Made by a program: the position numbers and the translations under genes | In this document: positions 9,427 through 20,190 of the stretch, in pieces | How positions within the stretch are numbered: position 1 is the first letter of the stretch | Layout of the letters: every line of letters starts with the position of its first letter | The notes under the pieces: model-generated | The model's input: only the letters and a program-made list of their open reading frames with translations | What the model was told of the DNA's origin: nothing | Databases searched by the model: none | Origin: Ahaetulla prasina | Taxonomy: Eukaryota > Chordata > Lepidosauria > Squamata > Colubridae | Assembly (NCBI RefSeq): GCF_028640845.1 | Contig: NC_080542.1 | Span: 61,517,064 to 61,581,063, forward strand | DNA: 64,000 nt | Direction of reading: 5' to 3'

Positions 9427-9633
9427 GTCTAGAGTTTGCAAAGAATGTTAGATAAATAGTTTTTACCTTGTCTGATCTCCCTCTCTGCCTTCTCCCACTC
9501 CATCCCTTTATGTGTCTTGGTAACATAGAAGAGAGCAGTAAATGTCTGTTCAAGTCTTTCCAAGTGATGGTGACTAGGATGACCAAATGATATACTTGTA
9601 TATCATACTTCTCTCTCTTTTTCTCCCTCTCCC

Positions 9634-9685
9634 TGTGTGTGTGTGTGTGTGATTGTGTGTGTGTGTGTGAGAGAGAGAGAGAGGG
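9634..9685. repeat. (GT)n(GA)n compound microsatellite
   Basis: Two GT runs separated by GATT, followed by a GA run. It creates an artificial open frame on the minus strand (9095-9844). Confidence 0.95.
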
Positions 9686-9823
9686 AGGGGATACATGGGG
9701 AGACACTATTGAAAGATCAACCTTAGAAATATATACACAAGGATACTGGAAGCTTGCTGAATAATAAACTACTGTAACTTTATAGTGACAAGAAATGTGG
9801 GGGAAAGAAGACATTAACAGATT

Positions 9824-10080
9824 AACAGGGTCCTTATAGGTCATCTAGTCCAACCTCCCATTCAAGCAGGAGACCCTACACCATTTCTGTCAAATGGCAG
9901 TCCAATCTTTTCTTGAAAGTCTCAAGTGATGAAGCTCCCACAACTTCCGAAGACAACTTCTGTTCCATTGGTTGATTGTTCTCACTGTCAGAAAGTTCCT
10001 CCTCATTTCTAAGTTGAATCTCTCCTTGGTCAGTTTCCATCCATTATTCCTTGTCTGGCCTTCAGGTGCTTTGGAAAGAC
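9824..10080 (-). mobile_element. CR1 LINE 3' end
   Basis: The minus strand ends with the CR1 tail (plus strand 'catctagtccaacctccc', 'caagcaggagaccctacacc'). It includes the stretch encoding the end of the RT protein, such as the complement of 'gttccattggttgattg'. It is 5' truncated. Confidence 0.85.
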
Positions 10081-11090
10081 ACTCTTAGATGTTATATTTG
10101 TTCTGATTTCAGATGGAAATGAAATATGCAATTGAGGAATCTCTCCTATAATATCAACCCATCTCAGTATACTGTAGGAGACAGGGAAAGAATGCTAGTA
10201 AATATTTTGCATTTCAAAGGAAAATGTTTTCCCCTTTTATAAGAAACAGAGTCTGAAGAACTATTCTGTTGGAAATGAGTAACATGGAACTCATCAAATA
10301 GCATTTGATAACAAATGAAAACTGATGCCTGGAAGGGTTCAAAGCATTGGTATCTTGGATATTTTAGCATTTTTTTTAGCATATGAAACTTATATGGAAA
10401 TAATATCTATTGAGTTTAATGTGTTGTGGGGACACTGCCACCGAGTCATAAATCAGGCAGCCACATTTTAATTTGTGATGCACACACATCCTCAGTATGA
10501 ACAAGGGGTTGTCTGGTCAATTGAAAATGTGTGATGCTCACATACTGACTTTGCCCAGCCAACTGTCACTGATTTCAGAAAGTTATGCAGGGTTGGCTGT
10601 AGAAACTACTTGAAAAGAATCCCTGGGGTAGAGACTAGATAAGGAAATATTCTTAACAAAATTAAAGAAGAAAACATTAGCAATCCACTACCATATTTCT
10701 TGTTGTTAGACGAATTATATGGATGTAATCACTAGAAGTAGAAAATGACTTGAGGGCACATAATTAATCAAAAAGGTATGAGGTTTCTGGGAATTTAATT
10801 CAATTTGAAGGAATCTTGACTTTATTTTGCTAGCAGTTCATTTGTGAATAATATCACCAATTAATATCAGAATAAGTTTTATATTCATCTGCCCCTCCAT
10901 CATGGTCTATAGTTGAACTGCTTTATCTTCCCTAGTAGGTTCAGATGATTGGGGATGTGGGAGCTCTGTAGAATTCCAGAGGTTGAGGAATGGAAAAATA
11001 TTTCTACAACAAGAATTGGTGGCAACATAAAACTACAATGCATGGCCAAAATAAAATCCTCCTTGCAATTGTTCTTTGCAAGTTCATTCC
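10081..11090. other. Non-coding stretch, nothing recognised
   Basis: AT-rich sequence upstream of the CpG block. No exon, repeat family or RNA gene was recognised. Confidence 0.5.
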
Positions 11091-11900
11091 TCTTGCCTGT
11101 TGCTATGCTCCTGGAAAAGGAGCAGCGGAATAGCCTCTGGTCTCAACTCCTCCCTTCTTTTCAGGTGTTCACAGAGTCTGGAGAGGAAGAATTGGGAGTT
11201 CTCGGCTGAGGTCCTATTCAGCTGCCCTTGAGGTACTGGAAAGTAAACAGTACGCTTTTCCTCGGCCTCTCTTTCCAGAAACGAGATCCACCAGCCTTTC
11301 CAAGATACAGGAGGAGCAGCACGGTTCCTTCGTTGTCTTTGAGAGCTCAGAAGAAAAAGGCGAACCAACAGGCAGGAAGCCAGGGGGTGGAACGCGGAAG
11401 CCAGCTGCTGCCTCGCTTCTTTGAACGGCAACGGAGAAATGAGTGCCGAGGAAAGCCAGAGGGAGCCACCTGCTTGCTGTATTTCCAGGCATCGAAGGAA
11501 TTTGTTCTTTGACCAGGGAGGGATGGGGGGAGGGCGAGAGAATGAGAGATAAGGGAGAGCTCTTTCGCAGAACTTCTGTTTTTCACTCCATTGTCGAGCC
11601 AGCTTCTTATATTGGAGCATCTTGAAGACAGCGAAGGCCCAAGAAGGCTTCCTTTCTTGCGTGGGCTTTGTTTCTGAAGCTTTTTCAGCCACTTTCGCGT
11701 GGGGCGCCTTTTGCTTTGCTGGCCGGTCCGGCGAGTCAGCGAACGAGCGCGCTCCAGTGGGGAACTGAGGCTGAAAGGTAAAATATCTGTGATGCTTTTG
11801 CACTCACCCGCATATTTCATTTTGCACACAAGCAGTACGCGAGAAGCTAGTAGTAGGATAGATAAGCTTCTGCGCGCGGCTGATTCGCAATCCTGCTTTT
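11090..11900 (+). promoter_or_regulatory. TNS3: CpG-dense block, candidate promoter and first exon
   Basis: This interval has about three dozen CpG dinucleotides while its flanks have almost none. The densest part is 11690-11765 (words such as GGCGCC, CCGGTCCGG, GCGAACGAGCGCGC) and a second cluster lies at 11835-11895. Just downstream is a good splice donor, AAAG|GTAAAA, with the exon ending at 11777. The simplest reading is a CpG-island promoter with a non-coding first exon on the plus strand. Assigning it to the tensin gene 48 kb downstream is inference from orientation and from the lack of any other host gene. A 239-codon minus-strand frame here (11084-11803) looks like chance, because low-stop GC-rich DNA commonly gives such frames. 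Confidence 0.55.
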
Positions 11901-12099
11901 GTTATCGAAATTAGTGTTCGGTTTAATCTTTTGTAATTTTTATCGTTGTTGCTGCTGATAGCAATAGTTACAAGAAAAGAATTTTTCCATAATTAATTTA
12001 TTTCTACAAGTAACTTCTTTCCTTTGTAAGAAAATTATTATTCCATCTATGTTCTTGTGCTGTTCACTTTATCGTTCCTGAATTCCTCATCAGATAAGT

Positions 12100-12240
12100 T
12101 GATTGAGAAGTTGTGTTGCACATTAAGGGGCGTGCATAAGTGCACAAAAGTGCCTACCGTTCCTGTCCTATTGTTTCCTTTCAATGTATGTGCTTGTATA
12201 TAATGTTGTGACAAAATAAAATAATAATAATAACATACAA
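12100..12240 (+). mobile_element. Rex1/CR1-like LINE 3' end
   Basis: The text 'aaggggcgtgcataagtgc', 'ccgttcctgtcctattg' and a final GTGACAAAATAAAATAATAAT is the same 3' tail seen in reverse at 50325-50530, so both belong to one family. It ends in an (AAT)n tail. Confidence 0.75.
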
Positions 12241-13268
12241 GATATATAAAATCTTTTAACACAATCCAGGTCGAATTCAACACATTTAAGTACCATCCAT
12301 TTTAACAGCAGGCATTTCAGTAGGTTATGTGTTCCCTTTTGAATTACTTGAGAGTAAAAATATCTTGGGCAGAATTATATTTCTAGTCTCTATGTATGTA
12401 TGAATAAATAAAAAATATATATTGGCCTCCCATCTTGCTACAGGGTAACTGAACAGTTTACAATCCTTTACTGACAGAAACAAGCAATCACATTGACTAG
12501 CATGCTGTGTGAATTCTAGTTCTTGTAGTTAGTTTATGGTTCAGAAAGTTAAGTGAATCTAGAAATTGGTTTAATCAAGCAAATTGTAGTTAACCACAGG
12601 GATGTTGTGTAAATCCAGCTGTTGTGTGGTCCCCACTATTTTTTTTAATGCAACTCTTAATTCCGTTACCATTTTATAGTTGAAGAAAGATTTAATTTGT
12701 AGACCTCAATCCTTGTAGATCCAGTTGCTCCAAGCAGACAATATTAAGGAAGTATGCGATATTGCTCCTTGTTCAATGGAGAGTTAATCCTTCCTGGGGG
12801 GAAAAAAACCTAAAGAGTTAATCTTTAGATTTTGATACAATTCCTACTCTTACTCCACAGGATTGCCTGAAAGATCAGGTTTTTTTTTACAATGTAAATT
12901 AGCAGGGTATGCTGGATGCATTTCTGGATTTTAAAAAGGCTTATTTTCAATCTGGCAGCTCCACCTCAGGTTCTGTTTTGCAGTGTCCTAGAACCAAAGC
13001 TGAATGAGTCTTCTCTAATGCTTGCTTTCAGGTTATATTTGATAGACACTAAATAGAATTAAGAGGATCCTGTCTGCCAGGAACCACTAATATCATAAGC
13101 TGATGTAGTATGATGCCTCTTGGAAAACTTGTTTGGTTTGCTCCAAAAAAGGCAGAAAGAAAAGAGGGAAGATGAATGACTTAGTTCTGATGAGATGTGA
13201 GAGGAATGGATTCCTTGGCTCAAATAATTCATCTGATTAATTCTGCATTGGATGCAGTTTGTTTTCTT
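12241..13268. other. Non-coding stretch, nothing recognised
   Basis: AT-rich sequence without recognisable genes or repeats. If the CpG block is the promoter, this is first-intron DNA. Confidence 0.45.
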
Positions 13269-13490
13269 CTGTTATAGTGGTTAAGGCATCAGGCTGGAAC
13301 CCAGCTGACACTTATTCTATTCCCACTTGGACATAAAGCCAGCTGGATAAGTTTAGGCCTATCACTTTCTCTCAATTCCAGGAAGGAAGTAATGCCAAAC
13401 TACTTCTGAAAAATCTTGTCCAAAAAGCTACAGGAACTTGTCTAGGCAGTCCCTGAAATTTGATCCTATTGAACAAAATGTTGTGTCTAG
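13269..13490 (+). mobile_element. tRNA-derived SINE, decayed
   Basis: A tRNA-like A box (TAGTGGTTAAGG, 13275-13286) is followed by 'gcatcaggctggaaccc'. The body has the 'ggaaggaagtaatgccaaac' stretch familiar from squamate SINEs. The B box is degraded. It was probably once transcribed by RNA polymerase III. Confidence 0.55.
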
Positions 13491-14620
13491 TTTATGGTAG
13501 AAGGATATTATTACTTTATAGCATTAACAGGGGCTTGGGGTCATGGGAACAATATTCTAAACAGTTTTTTTCTATTAATAGAATAGTTTTGTGATACAAT
13601 GATATACAATAATACAATTATATTAAGACAGATCATTGCTTCCACTTTGATGCCCTCCAGATGCATCAGGCTATGATGCAAGTTGTACCCAGTCACCATG
13701 GCAAAGATCTTTATTGACTGGTGACAGCTAGCCTGACCATACTTTAAAATTGGAATTATGGTTCAGTTCAAATATTTCTTTACTTACATTGTAATAAATA
13801 AAACTCAGAGTTAAAAGTTGACCTTTTAATAGCTGGGTTAAGTTCTCCATTTGTAATACAATGTTGATTTTCTTTATCTTTGAAATAATGGCTGTGTCAA
13901 CACCTTCCTCCCAAAAAGGCAACATTTGCATAACTTGATTATAGTCCAGGATTAGCTACCTTTTACAGCAGCCTTTATCAGCATGCAAACTGTTGCCTAG
14001 GTAAAACAACAGATTAAATAATGAGTGCTGTTCAACATAGTTGGAGTATTTATTTGTAAAATATGTTTATTTGTAAAATTAAAAAATGTATCAGATATAG
14101 AAGACCTTGATTAAAATTAAAATTTGACTCTTTAAGTGAATCTAGTCAGTTTTCATATAGAAACCCACAAATACACACACGTTTCAGTTTCAGAAAATGC
14201 ACTTAGTATCTCATTGGATTAGAATACAGTATTCTGGTGTTAATGATTTCCAGACTCCTGAAAATTATATAACTTAGTGATCTTTCACACCCAGTGCCAC
14301 ATTCTGGGAACACAAGAGCTGTAATGCTGTATTAGAAACCAAAGCTGTTGTTCAGAAATGATTTAACAAGCAGTCCGTATAAATTCATACAAACCTTACT
14401 TCATACAAACATTACTTCAGCAGAAAAGAATTCTTGTTAGATAATAAATGAACATCTTATTTCACTAAAATATCATTACTATAGTTAGCAATTTACTTAT
14501 ACTTACTATAGTTAGCAATTTACTTATACTTAATACTAATACTTAGTATTTACTTATACTTAAGTATATTTACTTATACTTTCACAGGCCAAGCATGGAT
14601 ACTTTCCTCATATAGGGCCC
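13491..14620. other. AT-rich stretch, nothing recognised
   Basis: No gene or known repeat seen. A short internal direct repeat of 'ctatagttagcaatttactt' type occurs twice near 14480-14525. Confidence 0.45.
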
Positions 14621-14629
14621 AAAGTCATA

Positions 14630-14953
14630 GTAAAGGTAAATGTAAAGGTTCCCCTCACACATATGTGCTAGTCATTCCCAACTCTAGGGGGCGGTGCTCA
14701 TCTCCATTTTAAAGCCGAAGAGCCAGCGCTGTCCAAAGACATCTTCGTGATCATGTGGCCAGCATGATTAAATGCCAAAGGTGGTCCCTATTTTTCTACT
14801 TGCATTTTTTACATGCTTTACTGCTAGGTTGGCAGAAGCTGGGACAAGTAATGGGAGCTCACCCCATTATGCGGCACTAGGGATTTGAACCTCTGAATTG
14901 CCGATCTTTCGATCGAAAGCTCAGCATCTTAGACACTGAGCCACCATGTCCCT
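14630..14953 (-). mobile_element. Sauria-type tRNA SINE, full length
   Basis: Minus-strand copy of the same SINE as at 22327-22680. The tail appears on the plus strand as 'taaaggtaaatgtaaagg' at the left. The tRNA-like head (complement of 'tcgaaagatcggcaattcag') is at the right. The nonamer AAAGTCATA flanks it on both sides (14621-14629 and 14954-14962), a target duplication that fixes the ends. The 3' end matches the Bov-B-type tail of Sauria SINEs, so Bov-B machinery probably mobilised it. Confidence 0.85.
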
Positions 14954-14962
14954 AAAGTCATA

Positions 14963-15503
14963 TTGGAGTATTTCTAATTTTGGTTGAACAAGTTCTTTGA
15001 ATCTAGCCATTAAGATTTGGGAATCATGGTTCATAGTTTATTATGTGCATTTATTGTCTTAAATAATGTTTTCCTTAAACATGTTTTACTAAGTAAACTA
15101 GTTGTAGGTAGAGCAATGCAAAATGCTTTACAAATAAGAATGGTTGGATCACTTTACAGCAAACAAGTTAAATTATAACTTGTCTGATGTTTTCTTTTCA
15201 TGCCAAAAGTCATAATTTTTAGGATCTTTCATTGTATGATCAGATATTGCAAGCTCTCTCATAATTGTCCCAATTTCTTCTTTTAATGACAATTAACACA
15301 TCTGGATAACATTTTAAAATTCAAGAATTATATACAAACAAGTCTTCAGTTAAAGGATGTAAATTTCAGTATACCTTGACAAATGGGTTCACAAATTATA
15401 TTTATATGAGAGGATTGTTCTCTTGAAGCATCAGGTTTTTTCGTATCATTATACTTTGGGTAGGTTATTAAATTGGTGACAATTTAGCTCTTTACAACAA
15501 GGA
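14963..15503. other. AT-rich stretch, nothing recognised
   Basis: No coding or repeat signal recognised. Confidence 0.45.
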
Positions 15504-15511
15504 GGATAAAG

Positions 15512-15642
15512 CAGGGCTGACAAACTCCTGGCCTATGGGCTGGATGCGTCATGCACTGGCCACGCCCACGCCTAGTTTAGCGAAGGGGAAAAAAGTCCCA
15601 ATACCTCACGTGTGTCACCTTGACGACGTGAGTTTGACCCTG
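15512..15642. mobile_element. hAT non-autonomous element, 131 bp
   Basis: The left end reads CAGGGCTGACAAACTC and the right end GTGAGTTTGACCCTG, imperfect inverted repeats. The flanks GGATAAAG and GGAAAAAG agree at 7 of 8 bases. Confidence 0.75.
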
Positions 15643-15679
15643 GGAAAAAGGGTCTGGAGGCTATATCTTGATGAATGGG

Positions 15680-15752
15680 TGAGGGAGCTTGATATGCCTA
15701 GCTTATAAAAAGAAGGATTGGAGGGACCTCCTAGAAGAGGCAATAGACAGCA
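15680..15752 (+). mobile_element. CR1 LINE fragment
   Basis: The stretch 'gatatgcctagcttataaaa' and 'agaaggattggagggacc' resembles the CR1 segment 'gtatgtctagtttaataaaa' seen intact at 55640. It is very short. Confidence 0.5.
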
Positions 15753-16210
15753 ATGTCTCCATTAACTACCTGGATAACAAGCCCAAAGGCTAAGGAAATA
15801 AATGTCCCCCTCCATGAGCTCATGGTGGGGATCACCCAAGAACTGAACAAGGCTCAGTTACTTCCCCGCTCAGGTATGTTAATAAAATTTGATGCTTTAC
15901 TGACACTTCCCAGTGATCAAGAAGCAGCCTACCTTGTTTTGATAGATTCTATGGCAACTGCTGACTCCATAAATCTAGGCATAGTCCAGAAATTTAAGAT
16001 CCTCACAGTTCCTCTGAAGTCTCCATTGCCAGGGATAACTATTGTTGCCTGAATTTTAAAAGCAGGTCCCATCATTCACACCACAGTGCCTTTGCAACTG
16101 ACAATAAATTAACATCCTGAAACATTAACTCATTTTGCGGCTGACCATATTGATCTTCTGCTGGTGATGGGAATTGCTTGGTTACAAAACGATCACATTA
16201 TTAAGTGGAA
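15753..16210 (+). pseudogene. Ty3/gypsy (sushi-like) protease-region remnant
   Basis: A 99-codon open frame (15753-16052) and its shifted continuation resemble the retropepsin region of sushi-ichi-type gypsy elements. They show ALLTLPSDQEAAYLVLIDSM followed by ATADSINLGIV, then a downstream LLLVMGIAWLQNDHIIKW stretch (16150-16205) like the HPVILGIPWLQ motif of the family. The expected catalytic DSGA reads DSMA here. Stops and a shift after 16052 show decay. Sushi-type genes have been domesticated as RTL/Mart genes in mammals, but nothing here indicates function. Confidence 0.55.
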
Positions 16211-17463
16211 GAACTGCTCTTGTTAACCGGTTCTGTAGCTTGCTTGCTTTTGGCTACCATGGAAATGGGATGGGGTGGGAAAGAGCGCTGGTGTGAAGCA
16301 TTCCCATGAGAATTGGAAGGGAGGTTTGCACCCATAAACTTAGTCCTAGGCCTCTGGAGGCACACAATATCTGCTGAAGAGCTTTCCCATTACATCATAT
16401 TGGAAGCTGATTGGCCCTTCTGTGGTGGACCCTGGGGAGAGAGTTTTGGGGTGACTTTCCATGTATTTGCATTGATTTTTCTCAGATCTTGCTTTGCTTT
16501 TGCTTCTAACAGTTTATTCTTAGTAAAAGTACCTTTTCTCTAAATCAATGGAGTCAGGAGTTTTCATTCTAAGGATTTGAATGGACATTAGGCAAGAACT
16601 GCTTTATCAGCCAATGAGCATTTGATATCAATACATGGGAGCAACCAAGAAGAGTCCAGAGCTTCAGGAGCAACCCCCCCACCCCAACCATGCACACTAG
16701 AGATGGGGCTGAATGACTGGAAGAGCTGGAGCTTGATGAGGAGTTAGTCTGAGCCAGATAGTAGCTGGGTATAGGATGATGAGAGGACTGGCAGTTTGAG
16801 GACTCTCTAGTAGAACATAAAGCCAGAGTCTGGATGAAGATTATCACCCAGAGACAGCACTTGGAGGCAGAATACACCCAGGACATCTGTGAGCTAGCAT
16901 GTTGACTGGCCACATGGCTTGAGGAGATCCTGGTTGAATGTTCCATAGATGGGCTTAATAATGAAGTCTATCACACCTGCATCTTGTGGGGTAGAAGGCC
17001 TTGAGATCTCCAATGCTGGTAAGTGCTGGCAGATGAGATGGAATAGACCTGGCCAAGATTGACACTGGGGCAGCCACGGCTGGAGCAAGTCCTCACTCCC
17101 TGCCCACAAAGAATCCCTGACAGTGACCTGATTATTTACCTATGTTATGTTTTTTACCCCATAATTTTCAGATTATCTGTCAGACTCCAAGAGGCTTTCA
17201 TTTTCTATTTTCTTTAAATATTCCGAAAGGCTGTGTAGATAATAAGAATAAATTATTGCACTGTCCTACAAAATTTTAAGAAATATGTATACTCACTCAG
17301 TTAATATAGTAGATGTTGAAAGTGCAGAAACTAATGTACCGTACCTCATTCAATGCCCATTTTAGAATAAACAGTGGCCTTTTCAAAAAAAGTTGCTTTT
17401 GCAAGAGTAATTAAGAGAGGAACTATAAAATAATCTCAAATATAATACAGCTTAGTATTCAGT
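16211..17463. other. Possible remainder of the gypsy element, unclear
   Basis: The segment 16420-16560 has LTR-like features (GATTGGCCC, a poly-T/C end, 'ctaaatcaatggagtcagg'). The GC-richer part 16660-17110 has short coding-like runs, including EHKARVWMKIITQRQHLEAE on the plus strand, with stops. It may be old gag of the same element. I could not confirm this. Confidence 0.3.
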
Positions 17464-17471
17464 ATCATTAC

Positions 17472-17625
17472 TAGTGGTGGGTTTCTACCGGTTCGCCCTG
17501 CTTCGGGCGAACCAGTAGTGGCGGTGGCAGGAGGCTCCGCCCACCCGCCAGGATGTCATCACGGGTGCTCTGCACATCGTTCACGGTTCCAAACCAGTTG
17601 CGAAGGTAAGTGGAACCCACTACTG
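17472..17625. mobile_element. hAT non-autonomous element, 154 bp
   Basis: The ends TAGTGGTGGGTTTCTACC and GTGGAACCCACTACTG are inverted repeats of the CAGTGGTGGGTT family. The flanks ATCATTAC and ATCACTAT agree at 6 of 8 bases. An internal hairpin GGTTCGCCC / GGGCGAACC is present. Confidence 0.8.
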
Positions 17626-17633
17626 ATCACTAT

Positions 17634-18334
17634 TGAACATTTTAAAGAGGAAATATTTTAGAGACTTACACATCTTTCTAAAAAGCAAGAAGTCTACATT
17701 TGATTTGAACTGCTTCTGGAACTGTGCTAAAAATTTAATGATAAATGTTCAGCTAGGGAACTCTACAAAAATGGGACTCAAGGAGGCAAAAGTTTTCTAG
17801 TGGGTAATCCACAGTATGTTTACTAAATTTATAGTCAAAATAAGTTTGGAATGGCTTAACCTCTGTGGTAATTGTCAGAATGAACATTCTGTCGTCTTTG
17901 CTGTTCAGGAGCCTACAGTCAGTGAAGCTTCAATTTCAAAATGTCAGGGATTTCATCAAACCTGGTAATTACATTTTGTGTTAATCACATTATTTAAGAG
18001 AGGAAAAGGAAGAGGTAGAAGAATAATTCCATAAAAATGTTTGAAAAGATACTTGGTTTTGTTTTGCAAGTGCAGAGCACAGAATACCTTGTAAAAATGA
18101 TTCCCATTTGGATGCATGATGCTACCAATCAACATATTGTACATGCTACAATCTAGGAAAAGAGAAAAGAAATTGTCCAGTGTTTCTCTTGCTATCCTAA
18201 AAATATTGCATTTTCTAATATTTTCACAGATTAATTATGAACCTGTCAAATAAATTATGTCACATTGGTTTCAATTTTAAGTCATTAAGGAACACAAGCA
18301 ATTTATTTCTTAGTAAATATAGTTAGACTAGAAT
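17634..18334. other. AT-rich stretch, nothing recognised
   Basis: Non-coding, no repeat recognised. Confidence 0.45.
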
Positions 18335-18831
18335 TTGAAATTCAGAATAGTACTTGGTGACATTGAAACTGCTTCTAAGGATGAAGTATCTGCGCCTCTT
18401 GCCAGTGCCAAAACACCCCCTTCCAACCTCACAATTCAAGAAAGGAGAGCAGTGACATCCCTAGAAAGAGACCCAAACATCACCATTCTGCTAGCTGTTA
18501 AAGGAAGATACACAGTCATCCTGAACACCGATGACTACATGGTCAAGGTGAACAGTCTTAGGAATTTGCCAGCAAGGTTTGGAAACTAAAACTGGACCTG
18601 GATGAGACTATGGTTTCCTATGATGTGACTTCCCTCTTCGCTTGCATTCCAATAACTGAAGCTGTCATGGTAGTGAAGAAACAACTACTACAAGATAGCA
18701 CTTTAGGTGACAGAACCAATCTTGGCCCAAATCACATATGTGCCATGCCTGACCACTACCTATTTTAAATACAATGAAGGTTTCTATAGACAGAAGCTTG
18801 GCTGTACTGTGGGTTCACCTGTGTCCCCCAT
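18335..18831 (+). mobile_element. Penelope-like element, RT part A
   Basis: Translation gives LTIQERRAVTSLERDPN, then AVKGRYTVILNTDDYMVKVN and, in a shifted frame, DETMVSYDVTSLFACIPITE and TYFKYNEGFYRQKLGC. These are hallmarks of Penelope-like reverse transcriptases, whose RT is related to telomerase. The frame is broken in several places. It ends within the GSPVSPI motif at 18831, where an L2 LINE has inserted. Confidence 0.8.
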
Positions 18832-19561
18832 CTATTGCGTCCCTTCCTTGACCGGGATGCCTTATGCACGGTCACTCACGCTCTGGTTACGTCTAGGCTG
18901 GATTATTGCAATGCTCTCTACATGGGGCTGCCCTTGAGGTGCACCCGGAGGCTGCAGTTAGTCCAGAATGCGGCTGCACGAGTAGTAACGGGAACCGCTC
19001 GTGGCTCCCATGTGACATCGCTGCTCCGTAGTCTGCACTGGCTTCCTGTGGTTTTTCGGGTGCGCTTCAAGATTTTGGTTACCATCTTTAAAGCGCTCCA
19101 TGGCTTAGGACCCGGGTACTTACGAGACCGCCTGCTGTTACCCTTTGCCTCCCACCGACCCGTACGCTCTCACAGAGAGGGTCTTCTCAGGGTGCCGTCC
19201 GCCAAACAGTGTCGGCTGGCAGCCCCCAGGAGTAGGGCCTTCTCTGTGGGGGCAGTGATGCTCTGGAATGAACTTCCCCCTGGCCTGCGTCAAGTGCCTG
19301 ATCTTCGGACCTTCCGTCGTGAGCTCAAAACACATTTATTCATTCAAGCGGGACTGGCATAACTAGTGTTGGATTTTAATTGGGTTTTCTTACTATTTTA
19401 AAATTTTAAATCTAATTTTTAACTATCAGCCTTTATAATTTGCTTTGTTTTAATTGTTATCTTAATTGTATATATTTTGTTTTTTATCCTTGGCTGTACA
19501 CCGCCCTGAGTCCTTCGGGAGAAGGGCGGTATAAAAATTTAATAAATAATAATAATAATAA
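18832..19561 (+). mobile_element. L2-type LINE 3' end inserted in the Penelope-like element
   Basis: A 5'-truncated L2/CR1-superfamily LINE. An open stretch of 175 codons (18835-19362) encodes the C-terminal part of the RT protein: SRLDYCNALYMGLP, LVQNAAARVVTG, LHWLPV, KALHGLGPGYLRDRL and the terminal LRTFRRELKTHLF. The 3'UTR holds the stem CCGCCCTGAGTCCTTCGGG...GGGCGGT near 19501-19530 and ends in an (AAT)n tail. Its frame is intact over this length, so it is young relative to its host element. Related minus-strand copies lie at 42760-44010 and 57245-57765. Confidence 0.88.
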
Positions 19562-19965
19562 TGTACATGGAAGAGGTAGAAACCAAAGCCCTAGACTCCT
19601 TCACAGGAATTCCACCAACTCACTGTTATAGATATGTGGATAATACTTGAGTCAAAATCAAAGCACAGGAATTGGAAGTGTTCACCAAGTGCTCACCAAG
19701 TGTTCATCAATCCTGTGGATAGATGCATCAAATTCATACAGGAAGATGTTAAGGAAAATAGTCTAGCATTTCTGGACTGTACAGTACACATTAAGGAAGA
19801 TAAAAGCCTTAGCATTGAAGTTTACGGAAACCCTCCTCCCACACAGATCAATATTTACATTTTGATTCCCACCACCCATTGGAGCACAAAATAGGAGCCA
19901 TCAGAACTCTACACTACTGAGCTGAAGGCCTGCCTACCAACAGAGATGGGAAATAAAAAAAATGG
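19562..19965 (+). mobile_element. Penelope-like element, RT part B
   Basis: Resumes the Penelope-like RT after the L2 insertion. MYMEEVETKALDSFTGIP and YRYVDNT (the family's FRYVDDT box with one Asp changed), then frames encoding FLDCTVHIKED, HFDSHHPLEHK and IGAIRTL. Several shifts and stops are present. About ten bases of the expected VANL stretch are missing at the join. Confidence 0.78.
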
Positions 19966-19984
19966 CTGTTGAAAAAGCACCTTT

Positions 19985-20190
19985 GGGAAACCATGATGGA
20001 TGACGTGAGAATCTCCATTATGATTACGGGTCCTAATGATTACCATCCAGTTGCACTTACATCCATCATCATGAAATGTTTTGAGAGGCTGATAAAGGAC
20101 ATTATTGTTTCCAGTCTCCGTCCAACATTTGACTTCAGTTTGCTTACCGTCCAAATTGCTCTACAGAGGATGCTATTTCTTCTGTTCTTT
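19985..20190 (+). mobile_element. LINE RT fragment of another family
   Basis: Translation NDYHPVALTSIIMKCFERLI, then KDIIVSS. The (Y/F)RPVALTS..MK.FERL motif belongs to RT motif 2 of several non-LTR clades. It joins the Penelope remnant at about 19980. The clade was not resolved. Confidence 0.6.

Noticed and set aside
9095..9844. 249-codon minus-strand frame
   Set aside because: It runs through a hAT element, a GT/GA microsatellite and flanking DNA, and its His/Thr and Arg/Glu runs are repeat translation.
11084..11803. 239-codon minus-strand frame over the CpG block
   Set aside because: It has no recognisable domain, low complexity Ser/Pro/Arg content, and overlaps other equally long frames. 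GC-rich DNA is poor in stops, so it is better read as promoter and UTR sequence.
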